64,000 bases of DNA from the NCBI RefSeq assembly GCF_003352465.1, contig NZ_CP031153.1, forward strand, positions 374,001 through 438,000. Reading direction: 5' to 3'. The translations under genes and the position numbers were made by a program. Source of the stretch: Kordia sp. SMS9. Lineage in GTDB: Bacteria; Bacteroidota; Bacteroidia; Flavobacteriales; Flavobacteriaceae. Under the pieces are notes generated by a model that had not been told where the DNA came from, did not search any database, and saw nothing but the letters and a program-made list of their open reading frames with translations. Positions 44,967 to 53,980 of the stretch are shown piece after piece. Each line of letters starts with the position of its first letter. Positions within the stretch are counted from its first letter, which is position 1.

Positions 44967-46232
44967 ATGTATGCGCTTGTAGACGTAAATAATATGTATT
45001 GTTCTTGCGAAAGAATATTTAATCCTGCATTAAATAAGAAACCTGTTGTGGTTCTGTCTAATAACGACGGTTGTGTTATTTCTCGAAGTAACGAAGCAAA
45101 AGCACTAGGAATTCCAATGGGTGCAGTCGCCCATTTATTCGAAAAAACCTTTAAAGAAAATAATGTGCTTATATATTCATCTAATTATTCTTTATATGGT
45201 GATATGAGCGATAGACTTATGCAAATTCTCTCTGATTATACGCCTGATGTTGAAGTGTATAGCATAGACGAAGCTTTTCTTCATTTTAAAGGCTTTAAAC
45301 GCTTTAATTTTGATGAAATAGGCATAGATATTAAAAACACAGTAGCGCGCGGATTAGGGCTTCCTATTAGTATTGGAATTGCCCCTACAAAAGCACTAGC
45401 CAAAGTAGCGAACAAGATCGCTAAAAAGTTTTCGAATCAGACCAATGGTGTCTATGTTATGAATTCCGATTTGAAGCGAATCAAAGCTTTAAAATGGCTC
45501 AACGTAGATGACATTTGGGGAATTGGTAGACGGCATGCACAAAAACTAAATAGGTATGGAATTACAAAAGCAATACAGTTTGTGGACGCTCACGACAATT
45601 GGGTACGTAAGGAGTTTTCTGTTGTCGGATTACGACTAAAAAAAGATTTGCAAGGAATTCCAACACTTGGACTAGGTGAAGTACAGAATAAAAAATCTAT
45701 TGCAGTAACTAGAAGCTTTGCAAAAATAAAAAGTGACATCAATGATTTGCAGGAAATTATTTCTAGTTATGCGTGTGTCACTGCTGAAAAGTTAAGACAC
45801 CAAAAAAGCTGTTGTAATTTAATTATGGTATTTGTTAGAACAAATCCTTTTAAGAATGATAAACCACAATACAGTAACAATGTCGTTTTAAAGCTGCCTT
45901 ATCCAACAAATTCAAGTATCGTACTGGCTAAGTATGCAAAACATGGAGTGCAACAAATTTTTAAAAAGGATTATGAATATAAAAAGGCAGGAGTTATAGT
46001 TATGGGATTGGTTCCAGATACGGCTAAACAATTAAATATGTTTGAACCTGTGAATGCAGATCATAGTAAGTTGATGGCTACTATGGATAAAATGAATACT
46101 AAATACGGAAAAAATACGCTAAATGTGGCAAGTCAAAAGCTAGACTCGCCTTGGGCAATGCGTCAGAATCATTTGTCACCAAATTATACGACTGACTTGA
46201 ATGAGATTATTACAGTGAATTGTAACTTTTAA
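44967..46232 (+). CDS. Y-family DNA polymerase, UmuC-like
   Basis: The start at ATG 44967 gives MYALVDVNNMYCSCE, aligning with UmuC (MFALCDVNAFYASCE). Family motifs are VVVLSNNDGCVISRSNEAKALGI and the catalytic YSIDEAF. It has 421 residues, close to E. coli UmuC. No umuD-like gene is adjacent. It performs translesion synthesis; on mobile elements it often rides with SRAP. The stop is 3 bases from the convergent gene at 46236. Confidence 0.93.
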   Translation: MYALVDVNNMYCSCERIFNPALNKKPVVVLSNNDGCVISRSNEAKALGIPMGAVAHLFEKTFKENNVLIYSSNYSLYGDMSDRLMQILSDYTPDVEVYSIDEAFLHFKGFKRFNFDEIGIDIKNTVARGLGLPISIGIAPTKALAKVANKIAKKFSNQTNGVYVMNSDLKRIKALKWLNVDDIWGIGRRHAQKLNRYGITKAIQFVDAHDNWVRKEFSVVGLRLKKDLQGIPTLGLGEVQNKKSIAVTRSFAKIKSDINDLQEIISSYACVTAEKLRHQKSCCNLIMVFVRTNPFKNDKPQYSNNVVLKLPYPTNSSIVLAKYAKHGVQQIFKKDYEYKKAGVIVMGLVPDTAKQLNMFEPVNADHSKLMATMDKMNTKYGKNTLNVASQKLDSPWAMRQNHLSPNYTTDLNEIITVNCNF

Positions 46233-46235
46233 GTG

Positions 46236-46742
46236 TTAATCTATGGTAAAAGTTCCTGTGAGTTCTTTATATTCCTCGTATATTTTAATATCTAAAAAAT
46301 ACCAATCTAACACACCATGTACTGTGTATGAATATGTATTGCCACCTAGTTTGTCAATTTCTGCATAATCATAATTCCATCTGTGGTCACTTGTAAACCC
46401 ATTTAATCCACTTCTTGTGAAAACTGGTATTAATTCTTCATCGTTGTTTTTACGGAATCGAACCAACATTGTTATGTCAAAAAGTGTATTATCTTCAATG
46501 AGAATTCGTTTTTGATCTACAATTCTCCCCAAGGATTCATCATCTGTTGGTAAAGTATATTCACCTCTTATAGAGTTTTCTTTTTCACCAGCAAGACCGA
46601 CAAATCCGACAACTAGTATTACAATAATTACTATGCTATACTTTTTTTGAAGTAGTGTTTTATATTTTGCAATCATAGTTAATATCAATGCAAAAAATAG
46701 AATGATAAAGGCATAATTTATGATTGTCCAAATGAGGTACAT
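46236..46742 (-). CDS. Small membrane protein of the subtilase operon
   Basis: The 168-residue protein has two predicted N-terminal transmembrane helices (about 5-25 and 35-52) and a ~110-residue C-terminal domain rich in beta strands. No family was recognised. It follows the subtilase gene after only 2 bases, so the two are probably co-translated. It could be an anchor, inhibitor or immunity-like partner (inference). Confidence 0.7.
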   Translation of the reverse strand: MYLIWTIINYAFIILFFALILTMIAKYKTLLQKKYSIVIIVILVVGFVGLAGEKENSIRGEYTLPTDDESLGRIVDQKRILIEDNTLFDITMLVRFRKNNDEELIPVFTRSGLNGFTSDHRWNYDYAEIDKLGGNTYSYTVHGVLDWYFLDIKIYEEYKELTGTFTID

Positions 46743-46744
46743 GG

Positions 46745-48403
46745 TTAGTTCCGTTTTTTCTTTTTGGATACTTCTTCTGCCATGAGTAAAGCGTTGTACG
46801 CATTTACTATTTTTCCCGATTTGGAAAGGGAACTGAAAAGAACAAGTTCTTTTTCTTTGCTTGTAGATGGTTTATTGACCATAATATCATACGAAACTCC
46901 TGATTCCATGATAATTTGTTTGACTTCGGCTGCTGTTAGGTTTGGGTAGTAGGAACGGATGAGTGCGGCTACTCCTGATGTAATTGATGCTGCCATAGAA
47001 GTTCCATTTTGGAATTCATATTTATTACTTACAGCTGTAGTGTATATATAATAACCTGGTGCAAAAATATCAACGTCTACATTTCCGTAGTTTGAGAATG
47101 AGGAAACTAATTTTTCATTGACATTATAGGTTGATGCTCCTACCAATAGAAAATTATTTGAAACTTCTGTACCGTTATTTTCATTGTCATTAGGGTAATA
47201 ATTATTTTCAACACTTAAATCTTGACCTCCATTACCAGCAGATGAAATAATCAAAACATCATTCTTCTCAGCATACTTAAAAGCTTCAAAAACCCACTCT
47301 TTATGTAATGAAAACTTTTTACCAAAGCTCATATTAATCACTTTAGCACCGTTGTCAACAGCATATCTAATTGCTAGTGCTATGTCTTTGTCATGTTCAT
47401 CTCCATAGCAAGAAATGCTTAAAGGCATTATTTTAGCATTTTCAGTGATACCTTCAACTTCATCTAAGATATCTTTTGATTTTACCAAAACTCCTGAAAC
47501 TAAAGTTCCATGATTTAAAACTTCTAAATTGTGACTAATGTCATTATTACCATAGCTGGTATCAGTAATATCATCAGAATCATCTCCTGTAATACCTCTA
47601 TCATTAAAATCTTTATTCAAAAGTTTTTCAATGTGGTTATTATATATTAAATAGTTTCTGTAAATGTAATCTTTACCAAAATATTCCTTAAAATTAGACA
47701 TTCTAAGAACTGCACTTTCAAGTATTGTATCTTTAGGATGCTGTAATTTTAAACTATCTAATTGCTCTAAAGAATAGTCTATACTTGAGAAATATTTTGA
47801 CAATACTTTTTCTGCATCATTATATGAATTATGCATCATAGTAAAATAGTCTTTTTCTTTTAGTGACTTTTCTCGCATTTTATTATAATCAGCTTTTGCA
47901 CTTTTATAGATTCTATAATTAGACTTATCAACGATATCTTTGTATTGCTTACCTTCGAAAACGGATTCATATTTTTGTAAAATACGTGAGCTTTCCATCT
48001 TAGAAAAAATTTGATTTTCACCACTACTATTGCCCAAAAAGTTCCAACCATGAACGTCATCTACGAAGCCATTTTTATCATCATCAATATTATTATTGGG
48101 AATCTCTTTTTCATTAATCCAAATAGCATTTTTTAAATATTGGTGTTCTATATCCACAGGATTATCAATGACAGCAATAATAATTGTATTACTCTTTTTT
48201 TTATCCATTAGACTATCATACGCTTTTATTAAACTTATTCCAGCGATAGAATCTTCATGGATATCTCCATATTGCCAGTTTTTAAGATCATTTTTAGAAA
48301 TTTTCTTATTAAACACAATGGAAGTTGGTTTGATATAGCTATACTTTTGACTGTAGCACGACGTAAATATCAAACTAAGTAATACAATTATTATTAATCT
48401 CAT
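46745..48403 (-). CDS. Subtilisin-like (S8) serine protease lipoprotein
   Basis: The 552-residue protein has a lipobox (IFTSC, Cys16). The catalytic triad is visible: Asp80 in AVIDNPVD, His in NHGTLVSGV and Ser in GTSMAASITSG. A ~160-residue insertion lies between the Asp and His blocks, and SAGNGG supplies the oxyanion Asn region. It is 32 bases after a small GG-leader peptide gene, so a role in leader removal or peptide maturation is possible. General surface proteolysis is the alternative. Confidence 0.88.
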   Translation of the reverse strand: MRLIIIVLLSLIFTSCYSQKYSYIKPTSIVFNKKISKNDLKNWQYGDIHEDSIAGISLIKAYDSLMDKKKSNTIIIAVIDNPVDIEHQYLKNAIWINEKEIPNNNIDDDKNGFVDDVHGWNFLGNSSGENQIFSKMESSRILQKYESVFEGKQYKDIVDKSNYRIYKSAKADYNKMREKSLKEKDYFTMMHNSYNDAEKVLSKYFSSIDYSLEQLDSLKLQHPKDTILESAVLRMSNFKEYFGKDYIYRNYLIYNNHIEKLLNKDFNDRGITGDDSDDITDTSYGNNDISHNLEVLNHGTLVSGVLVKSKDILDEVEGITENAKIMPLSISCYGDEHDKDIALAIRYAVDNGAKVINMSFGKKFSLHKEWVFEAFKYAEKNDVLIISSAGNGGQDLSVENNYYPNDNENNGTEVSNNFLLVGASTYNVNEKLVSSFSNYGNVDVDIFAPGYYIYTTAVSNKYEFQNGTSMAASITSGVAALIRSYYPNLTAAEVKQIIMESGVSYDIMVNKPSTSKEKELVLFSSLSKSGKIVNAYNALLMAEEVSKKKKRN

Positions 48404-48435
48404 TTTAGTACTATTAAGTTAAATCACTTCAATTT

Positions 48436-48657
48436 TTATATTACTACTTTAACTTCTTTAATTTTCCTTTTTGAAGTTTGAATACATCTAATTACCACAA
48501 CTTCTGTTTCATTTATTGTTGGTGGTTCTGTTTCTGTATTCCCAGTATTGTCTGTTTCATTTTCGCCTCCATTTCCTGCGAAAATAGAATGTAAGTTGTT
48601 AAGTTTAGCCACATTTCTTTTTATTAATTCTAGGCTTTTTTTCTGTTTGTTCTTCAT
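48436..48657 (-). CDS. RiPP-like precursor peptide with GG leader
   Basis: The 73-residue peptide has the leader pattern LELIKRNVAKLNN...GNGG (residues 9-31), like Bacteroidota class I lanthipeptide/GG-type natural product precursors. The putative core after GG is Thr/Glu/Asn-rich, with one Cys and a basic hydrophobic end. It is the first gene of an operon with the subtilase. A candidate -7 box TATATTTG lies at 48684-48691. The core is poor in Cys, so it may be modified differently or be a decoy. Confidence 0.6.
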   Translation of the reverse strand: MKNKQKKSLELIKRNVAKLNNLHSIFAGNGGENETDNTGNTETEPPTINETEVVVIRCIQTSKRKIKEVKVVI

Positions 48658-48683
48658 TTCTTTTTAATGTTTTAAATTGAATC

Positions 48684-48691
48684 CAAATATA
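48684..48691 (-). promoter_or_regulatory. Candidate -7 element TATATTTG for the peptide-subtilase operon
   Basis: It matches TAnnTTTG on the minus strand, 27 bases before the peptide start. A TTTG at 48707-48710 lies only 15 bases upstream, shorter than usual, so support is partial. Confidence 0.4.
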
Positions 48692-48786
48692 TCTTTTTAC
48701 TCAAAACAAATCTATTCAATTTAGCTACTTGTTGTCTTAAATTAAAAATCAAGACTTTTAAAACATTGACATTTAGGCTTTTATAT

Positions 48787-50472
48787 TTATTCTGTTTTAT
48801 CGAGTTGCTTTATAAAATATGAAGGGTATATTCCTGTTTTTTTATAAAATGTCTTAGAAAAAGTTTCAGAGCTTTTAAATCCGACTTCTCTAGCTATAGC
48901 TTTTATAGTATAATTCCTAAACTTTTTGTCTTCTTTTAATTTTTCAATAGCATATTCAACACGTAGCTCATTCAAATACGCATTAATATTTTTTCCTTTG
49001 TAGTAGTTTATTGTTTTTGATAAATAATTTGTATTGGTATCTAAAAGTTTCGCTAAGGTTGATAATTTAATACTTGAGTCTAAAAAGCCTTTATTAGCTT
49101 CAAATGATTTCAGTCCTCCTAATATAATTTCGACTAATTCTTTAGGAACATCTAACAATGATTTTTGCTTTTCTATTTTGTTTATTTCAATAGCATTATT
49201 CCTATTTTCTTTTGAATCATATAATAGTTTTTCAAATCGTTTTTTAAATATTTGTTGTCGCCTGTAGAAAAAAACTATAACCAAAAGAATAAAGGCTACT
49301 CCTATATAAATATAAGTAGTTTTTGATTTATTAGTTTTCTTTAATCTTTGTATTAGATCTTCTTTTTCAGAAATTATCTTAGGGATATCAAATTCGTTCT
49401 TTAGATAATCACTGATGTACATATTATTGCTATTTAGAATACTATCAATTTTTGTTAATTTTTCAGTATACAGCAATTGTTTTTTCAAGTTTTTTTGTTG
49501 CTTGTAATAACTCCTTAGTAAGAGGTAATTTTCTCTCAATTCTGGAAACAAATCATTAATCTCAGAAAATATTGTATCCACTTTTTTAAAATACTTAATA
49601 GCTTCGTTTTTGTAGCTTTGGTCGTATGCTATCTTCCCCAAATAAAAATAAGCTTCTGATAAATTTGGAAGATCATTAGTCTTTTTAAAGCTTTCTTTTG
49701 ATGATTCGATTCTGAATTTAGCAGAATCATATTCTTTTTTTAAATACATTACAACTCCTTCATTCATATTGAAATAGGGTTTCATTTTTTCAATATTGAA
49801 TTCGTCTGATAATTCTAATCCTAGATTATTATAGTAAGATGCAGAATCAATATTTCGTGAATTTTTATGGGTAAAAGCCAATGCATATAAAGATCTTAGA
49901 TAAGTAGCATTTTTCAACTCTTTAATGTTTTTTTTTGCAAATTGAGTATTTTTTTGATGTATTTTTAACGCTTCTAATTGGTTGCCAGTTCTATCTTTAA
50001 TGCGAGCAATATAATTATTTGTTAAAAAAATAAATGCATTATTAGAATACTCTGTTGCATATTCATTTCCTTTTACAAAAGCATTGATAGCTTTTTTAAA
50101 GTCCCTTTCCTTATATAATAATATACCCTTATCGTAATATGCAGTTGTAGGGAAATCTGTATCAGGATATCTTTTAGATATATCTATTAAACTATCAAGA
50201 TATAGAAGTCTTGGTTTTTTTCTGTTCCCTCTATATATGTTAGTATAAAAATAGTAAGCTATAATTTGCCTTAAAGTATCTTTCTCCTTTTTTGACTTTT
50301 GCAAGATACTTTCAGTAAAAACTTCTTTGTCTGCTAATTCTGAAGAATTATAAAAACTATCAATTAATACTTGGTAAGACAACTTACTTAATGAGTCAAT
50401 ATCATTATTATTTTGCTGTCCAAAGCCGAAATAAAAAAAGAATATAAATAAATAAATACATTTATTACGCAT
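48787..50472 (-). CDS. Membrane-anchored TPR/AraC-type regulator
   Basis: The 561-residue protein has a signal peptide (1-18), a periplasmic region of TPR-like helices (about 60-370), one transmembrane helix (TYIYIGVAFILLVIVFFY, about 390) and a C-terminal AraC helix-turn-helix domain (TLAKLLDTNTNYLSKTIN ... AIAREVGFKSSETFSKTFYKKTG). This architecture senses outside the membrane and binds DNA inside. It lies upstream of, and co-directional with, the peptide-subtilase operon, which it may control. The gap 50473-50868 holds no gene, only weak hairpins. Confidence 0.85.
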   Translation of the reverse strand: MRNKCIYLFIFFFYFGFGQQNNNDIDSLSKLSYQVLIDSFYNSSELADKEVFTESILQKSKKEKDTLRQIIAYYFYTNIYRGNRKKPRLLYLDSLIDISKRYPDTDFPTTAYYDKGILLYKERDFKKAINAFVKGNEYATEYSNNAFIFLTNNYIARIKDRTGNQLEALKIHQKNTQFAKKNIKELKNATYLRSLYALAFTHKNSRNIDSASYYNNLGLELSDEFNIEKMKPYFNMNEGVVMYLKKEYDSAKFRIESSKESFKKTNDLPNLSEAYFYLGKIAYDQSYKNEAIKYFKKVDTIFSEINDLFPELRENYLLLRSYYKQQKNLKKQLLYTEKLTKIDSILNSNNMYISDYLKNEFDIPKIISEKEDLIQRLKKTNKSKTTYIYIGVAFILLVIVFFYRRQQIFKKRFEKLLYDSKENRNNAIEINKIEKQKSLLDVPKELVEIILGGLKSFEANKGFLDSSIKLSTLAKLLDTNTNYLSKTINYYKGKNINAYLNELRVEYAIEKLKEDKKFRNYTIKAIAREVGFKSSETFSKTFYKKTGIYPSYFIKQLDKTE

Positions 50473-50783
50473 TGCTATATCAAAATTTACTATGGTAGAA
50501 ACTATATTTTACTGAAAAACACACGAGTAGATCTGAAAAAAATAAGAGTCTGATTTCTAAAATTTTATCTATAAAAAAAGAGTCTTGAATTTTAATATGA
50601 CGGTCTTGAATTAAGAATTACGACAACAAGTATTTGAAAAACACCTCTAAATTCCACTACATTTACATCAACAAAAAAAGCTTCCGTCTTACTGAAAGCC
50701 TTTTTGTAAACAAATAAACATTTGCCTACGATCTGCAAATCAAAGATAGGTATTTTTTTAATACACATCACGGCGAATGTTTA

Positions 50784-50807
50784 TTTAAGTGTAGCTAATC
50801 ACTTAAA
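50784..50807. promoter_or_regulatory. Inverted repeat TTTAAGTG-N8-CACTTAAA upstream of a lipoprotein gene
   Basis: Perfect 8-base arms lie 62 bases before the lipoprotein start, in the 396-base gap between two divergent genes. It is a candidate operator; no T-run follows that would make it a terminator. Confidence 0.4.
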
Positions 50808-50868
50808 AAAAACAGTCGTGGAAACCGAAAAACGTACGAGTAGGTGTATTTTAAAAAACAATAAAAAA

Positions 50869-51822
50869 ATGAATAACGGAATTAAAAGAATTGGAAAAGG
50901 ATTGTTTGCAATCTTTGTGATGAAGGTAGTATTAGTTTGTGGAGTACTTGTCTTTCAAGCATGTCAAACTGATAGCAATAGTGACTTGAATTATGAAACA
51001 TCTGAAGAAATAAAAAATAACTTTTTGGATGCTTTAAAAATTACTAGTAATAATTTATCAAGTGTTCCAATAAGTCCAATACCATCAAAACTTCCAACCG
51101 AAAATGGAGCAATTGTTAAAAGAGATGGTGATACTACAAATACAGGAAGTAATGTTGAAACTCAAACATTTTGTTTAATGCATTATGATGCAAGTAGCAC
51201 TAGTCAAGCAGTAGATGATATCGTTAATAGCATCAATTCTGTTGGTGACTTAATGAATGCTAGAACTCAACACGGTGTAACGACTCAGTTTGATCTCACT
51301 TATAATCCGAGTGATACAACAGATACAGGAAATAATCAAGATCCGAATAGTTTCGATCCAAATGATTGTTTATCAATTTTTGAACTCCCTGTACAACCTG
51401 TTATTGATGCCATGATTCCAGCTATTGTAGAAGCTAAAAATTATTTTTATTCTAAAGGTTTCTCAGATAATGAAATTACAGAAATTCTTGATGGAGAAGA
51501 AGAATATAATTTAGTACCTTTAGTTACAGCCCTAATAGCGCAAGAAGATATTACAAATTCAAATGTATCTATTGATTATATGCATTTATTTGGTTTTTCT
51601 GTTTATGCACAAGATAGTGAAAGTGTATCTGGAAGAATGTATGATTGTCTTATGCGTTCGCTAGGGGTTACAGCTTTACAAGAAGCAATGCAACAAGGAC
51701 TTAAAAGTACAGCTGGAAAAAGGGCTTTAAAAAAAGCTATTCGAAAAATTGCTGCTAAGACACTTAGTTGGATAGGTGCTGCTTGGGCTGTGTTTGAGTT
51801 TGTAAGCTGCATGTTTTTCTAA
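50869..51822 (+). CDS. Hypothetical lipoprotein with amphipathic C-terminus
   Basis: The true start is probably ATG 50869 (317 residues), giving MNNGIKRIGKGLFAIF and the lipobox FQAC; the frame upstream is open but has no signal. The middle is acidic and Thr/Asn-rich. The last ~45 residues (GKRALKKAIRKIAAKTLSWIGAAWAVFEF) are basic-amphipathic then hydrophobic, bacteriocin-like in composition. No family was recognised. It is followed by a small membrane protein, 30 bases on. Confidence 0.75.
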   Translation: MNNGIKRIGKGLFAIFVMKVVLVCGVLVFQACQTDSNSDLNYETSEEIKNNFLDALKITSNNLSSVPISPIPSKLPTENGAIVKRDGDTTNTGSNVETQTFCLMHYDASSTSQAVDDIVNSINSVGDLMNARTQHGVTTQFDLTYNPSDTTDTGNNQDPNSFDPNDCLSIFELPVQPVIDAMIPAIVEAKNYFYSKGFSDNEITEILDGEEEYNLVPLVTALIAQEDITNSNVSIDYMHLFGFSVYAQDSESVSGRMYDCLMRSLGVTALQEAMQQGLKSTAGKRALKKAIRKIAAKTLSWIGAAWAVFEFVSCMFF

Positions 51823-51852
51823 ACATTAATTAAAAACTTAACTATATATTTT

Positions 51853-52053
51853 ATGTCTAAATTTAAAAATAATCTTCCAACCTTTCTTGTATACTGCATT
51901 TTACTAATAGGTGGATTATATGAAATACTATTTTCAGGCAATTTTTCATCTTACAGTACTTCGGGTAAAATAAAATCACTCATCCTTTTAGCCTTAATAG
52001 GATTATTGATTGTAATGTATTTTTACAGAGATAAAGAAAAGAAGGAGCACTAA
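51853..52053 (+). CDS. Small two-helix membrane protein
   Basis: The 66-residue protein has two hydrophobic helices (FLVYCILLIGGLYEIL and SLILLALIGLLIVMYFY) and a charged tail (RDKEKKEH). It lies 30 bases after the lipoprotein and before a strong terminator, so they form a two-gene unit. An immunity-like partner to the lipoprotein is conceivable (inference). Confidence 0.65.
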   Translation: MSKFKNNLPTFLVYCILLIGGLYEILFSGNFSSYSTSGKIKSLILLALIGLLIVMYFYRDKEKKEH

Positions 52054-52096
52054 ACATTTCAATACTTAATCAATATTTTAAAGACTTTATAAACTT

Positions 52097-52146
52097 AAAA
52101 AGCCATGCTTTTACATAGCATAGCCTGCTATCCGCATGGCTTTTTT
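52097..52146 (+). terminator. Rho-independent terminator
   Basis: AAAAAGCCATGC and GCATGGCTTTTTT form a 12-bp stem with a structured ~25-base loop, 44 bases after the small membrane protein. Confidence 0.85.
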
Positions 52147-52198
52147 ATACACCTAGTTCAATTTATTGATAGCCATTAATAAACAATTATAAAGAACT

Positions 52199-52489
52199 AT
52201 GATTACAAAAAAACAACACGAAAAGTTGAAATCAATTTTGGGATATCATTATGCAAATGATGTACTAAAAATTTTAAAAACACGCGGCATCACCAATAGA
52301 AAAGGAACTGCGTACGGCAAGTCTATGATTCGAAATGTTTACAATGGCTTAAATGAAAACAAAAAAATTGAAGCTGCCATTTTTGACTTGTGCGCCCAAA
52401 AACTGAAAGAAAAGGAAGAAGAAACCAACAGAAGAAATAAAATGCTAGGCATTGAATCTAATACAGATACCCTAAATCAAAATAACTAA
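52199..52489 (+). CDS. Hypothetical 96-residue basic protein
   Basis: This charged, helical protein (KKQHEKLKSILGYHYANDVLKIL...) contains a helix-turn-helix-like stretch (GYHYANDVLKILKTRGITNRKG) around residues 15-37. It is followed closely by a small membrane protein and an AraC-type gene. No family is assigned; a DNA-binding role is possible. Confidence 0.6.
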   Translation: MITKKQHEKLKSILGYHYANDVLKILKTRGITNRKGTAYGKSMIRNVYNGLNENKKIEAAIFDLCAQKLKEKEEETNRRNKMLGIESNTDTLNQNN

Positions 52490-52533
52490 ACAATAAAACC
52501 CTTTACAATTGGTAGCCATTAATTATAAAAAAC

Positions 52534-52704
52534 ATGGATACCATTACAAAAAGCTTATTAGTAATATGTATAATACTTGTCATTTTTATCATCATTGTAC
52601 TGATACTTTATTTTAGAAACACTCCCGAAAAATATGCTCAAAAGTGTCAAAAGAAAAACGAAGTCGATGAAGAAATTGAAAAAGAATTAAAAAAGAAACA
52701 TTAA
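52534..52704 (+). CDS. Small single-pass membrane protein
   Basis: Translating from ATG 52534 gives 56 residues: a long hydrophobic helix (SLLVICIILVIFIIIVLILYF) then a charged tail rich in Lys and Glu. It lies between two co-directional genes, 17 bases ahead of the AraC-type gene. Function unknown. Confidence 0.5.
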   Translation: MDTITKSLLVICIILVIFIIIVLILYFRNTPEKYAQKCQKKNEVDEEIEKELKKKH

Positions 52705-52720
52705 CACAAAAACCGTTACC

Positions 52721-53458
52721 ATGAAGTTTATTTATAACTGTATTCTAATCATAAGTAGTTGTTTTTTGAACGTTAGCTCAAGCTACGGAAGTGAGCATAT
52801 TGAAGCCAATAAAATTATTCAAAGCTTATCTATTTCCAAAAAGGAAATACAAGTAGACAGTTTAGCCATATTGCGGCAACAAGAAAAGATGATTGCAACG
52901 TTACTCGAAAAACAAGAAGCGTTTGAACTGAAGCATTTTGTGCTGATTGGTATTGTATTATTTCTAGTGATCCTTTTTGGAATGCTCTGCTTCTTAAATA
53001 AGCGCGGTGACAAACGATTAAACAAGATTGTGTCATTGTTAGAAAAAACAAAACAAGAAAATGTAGATATTAATGATAAAAAAGACACAAGTTTCAAACT
53101 GAACATTGATCCCGTAATTGTGCATGCGATCCTCGAAAACTTGAAAGCGTTTGAAAACGAAAAAGGATTTTTAAATACTAAAATCACACTACATAGTTTC
53201 GCTAAAAAACTACAGACAAACACTAAATACTTATCGAAAGTAATCAATACCCACAAATTAAAATCATTTCGAAATTACATCAATGATTTGAGAGTGCAGT
53301 ACAGCATTGAAGAATTACAAAACAACACAAATTATAAAAATTATACGGTACACGCCATGGCACAAGAAGCAGGTTTCAGCAATAGAGAATCATTTTCAAA
53401 GGCATTCCGAAAAAAAACTGGTGAAACAGTTTCTGACTTTCTGAAACAAGCACCCTAA
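52721..53458 (+). CDS. Membrane-anchored AraC-type regulator without TPR region
   Basis: The 245-residue protein has a signal/anchor (1-20), a short periplasmic segment, a transmembrane helix (HFVLIGIVLFLVILFGMLCFL, about 70-90) and a C-terminal AraC domain (SFAKKLQTNTKYLSKVIN ... AMAQEAGFSNRESFSKAFRKKTG). The AraC half is clearly paralogous to that of the TPR regulator at 48787-50472, but the long sensor region is missing. It may sense through a partner. Confidence 0.82.
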   Translation: MKFIYNCILIISSCFLNVSSSYGSEHIEANKIIQSLSISKKEIQVDSLAILRQQEKMIATLLEKQEAFELKHFVLIGIVLFLVILFGMLCFLNKRGDKRLNKIVSLLEKTKQENVDINDKKDTSFKLNIDPVIVHAILENLKAFENEKGFLNTKITLHSFAKKLQTNTKYLSKVINTHKLKSFRNYINDLRVQYSIEELQNNTNYKNYTVHAMAQEAGFSNRESFSKAFRKKTGETVSDFLKQAP

Positions 53459-53552
53459 AAATAAATTAATTAGTAAGTTAAAAAAGCAGCTATTGATAGT
53501 TAAGTATCACGTTGGATTGGGGAATCTTTAGGTAAAGCTGTTTATTTAGCTA

Positions 53553-53599
53553 GGCAGGGCGGCATTGTCGATAGTTCCTCAGTCCGCCTTGCTGTTTTT
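53553..53599 (+). terminator. Terminator after the AraC-type gene
   Basis: GGCAGGGCGG and CCGCCTTGCT pair over 10 bp with G-T wobbles around a 21-base loop, followed by GTTTTT. It is unusually G/C-rich for this region. Confidence 0.65.
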
Positions 53600-53749
53600 A
53601 ATAAGAAAATAAAAAGAGTCTAAAACGAAATCAGTTTGGGGGAGCTGTAACTGTATAACTAAAAACTAACATAGTATTGCTGAAATAGTATGGTTGGATA
53701 AAAGTTTATTCATGGTTTTAAGTTATGGGTTAATTTAGACTTTGTAGTA

Positions 53750-53779
53750 GTAGAGTAGCTATGTATTTAGCTGCTCTAC
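53750..53779 (+). other. Strong 12-bp hairpin upstream of a small ORF
   Basis: GTAGAGTAGCTA and TAGCTGCTCTAC pair with one wobble around a 6-base loop and end 22 bases before the ATG at 53802. There is no T-run. It may be a leader structure. The rest of 53459-53801 shows no gene. Confidence 0.5.
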
Positions 53780-53801
53780 TTACTTAAAAATAGAAACAAA
53801 C

Positions 53802-53912
53802 ATGTGTAAATTAGATACTCATTTTTTTAAAGGATTTGTTTTTGGCTTTTTAGCCGCATCTACACTCTTTGCGCTGATTGTGTTTATTGGAATCTATTTT
53901 TATGTGACTTGA
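53802..53912 (+). CDS. 36-residue hydrophobic peptide
   Basis: MCKLDTHFFKGFVFGFLAAS followed by one transmembrane helix ending ...GIYFYVT. It is preceded by a hairpin and followed at 39 bases by a terminator, which supports expression. It could be a small membrane peptide or toxin-like peptide. Low certainty because of size. Confidence 0.4.
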   Translation: MCKLDTHFFKGFVFGFLAASTLFALIVFIGIYFYVT

Positions 53913-53950
53913 AAATTTTCACTATAAAATTCCTTAATTTAATCTTAAAG

Positions 53951-53980
53951 CCTCAATGATTCCCAATATTGAGGTTTTTT
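53951..53980 (+). terminator. Rho-independent terminator
   Basis: CCTCAAT and ATTGAGG form a 7-bp stem followed by six T. It separates the 36-residue ORF from the RiPP-like gene at 54069. Confidence 0.8.

Noticed and set aside
50675..50704. Terminator-like hairpin in the gap before the lipoprotein gene
   Set aside because: The stem needs a bulge and no gene runs into it; not strong enough to list.
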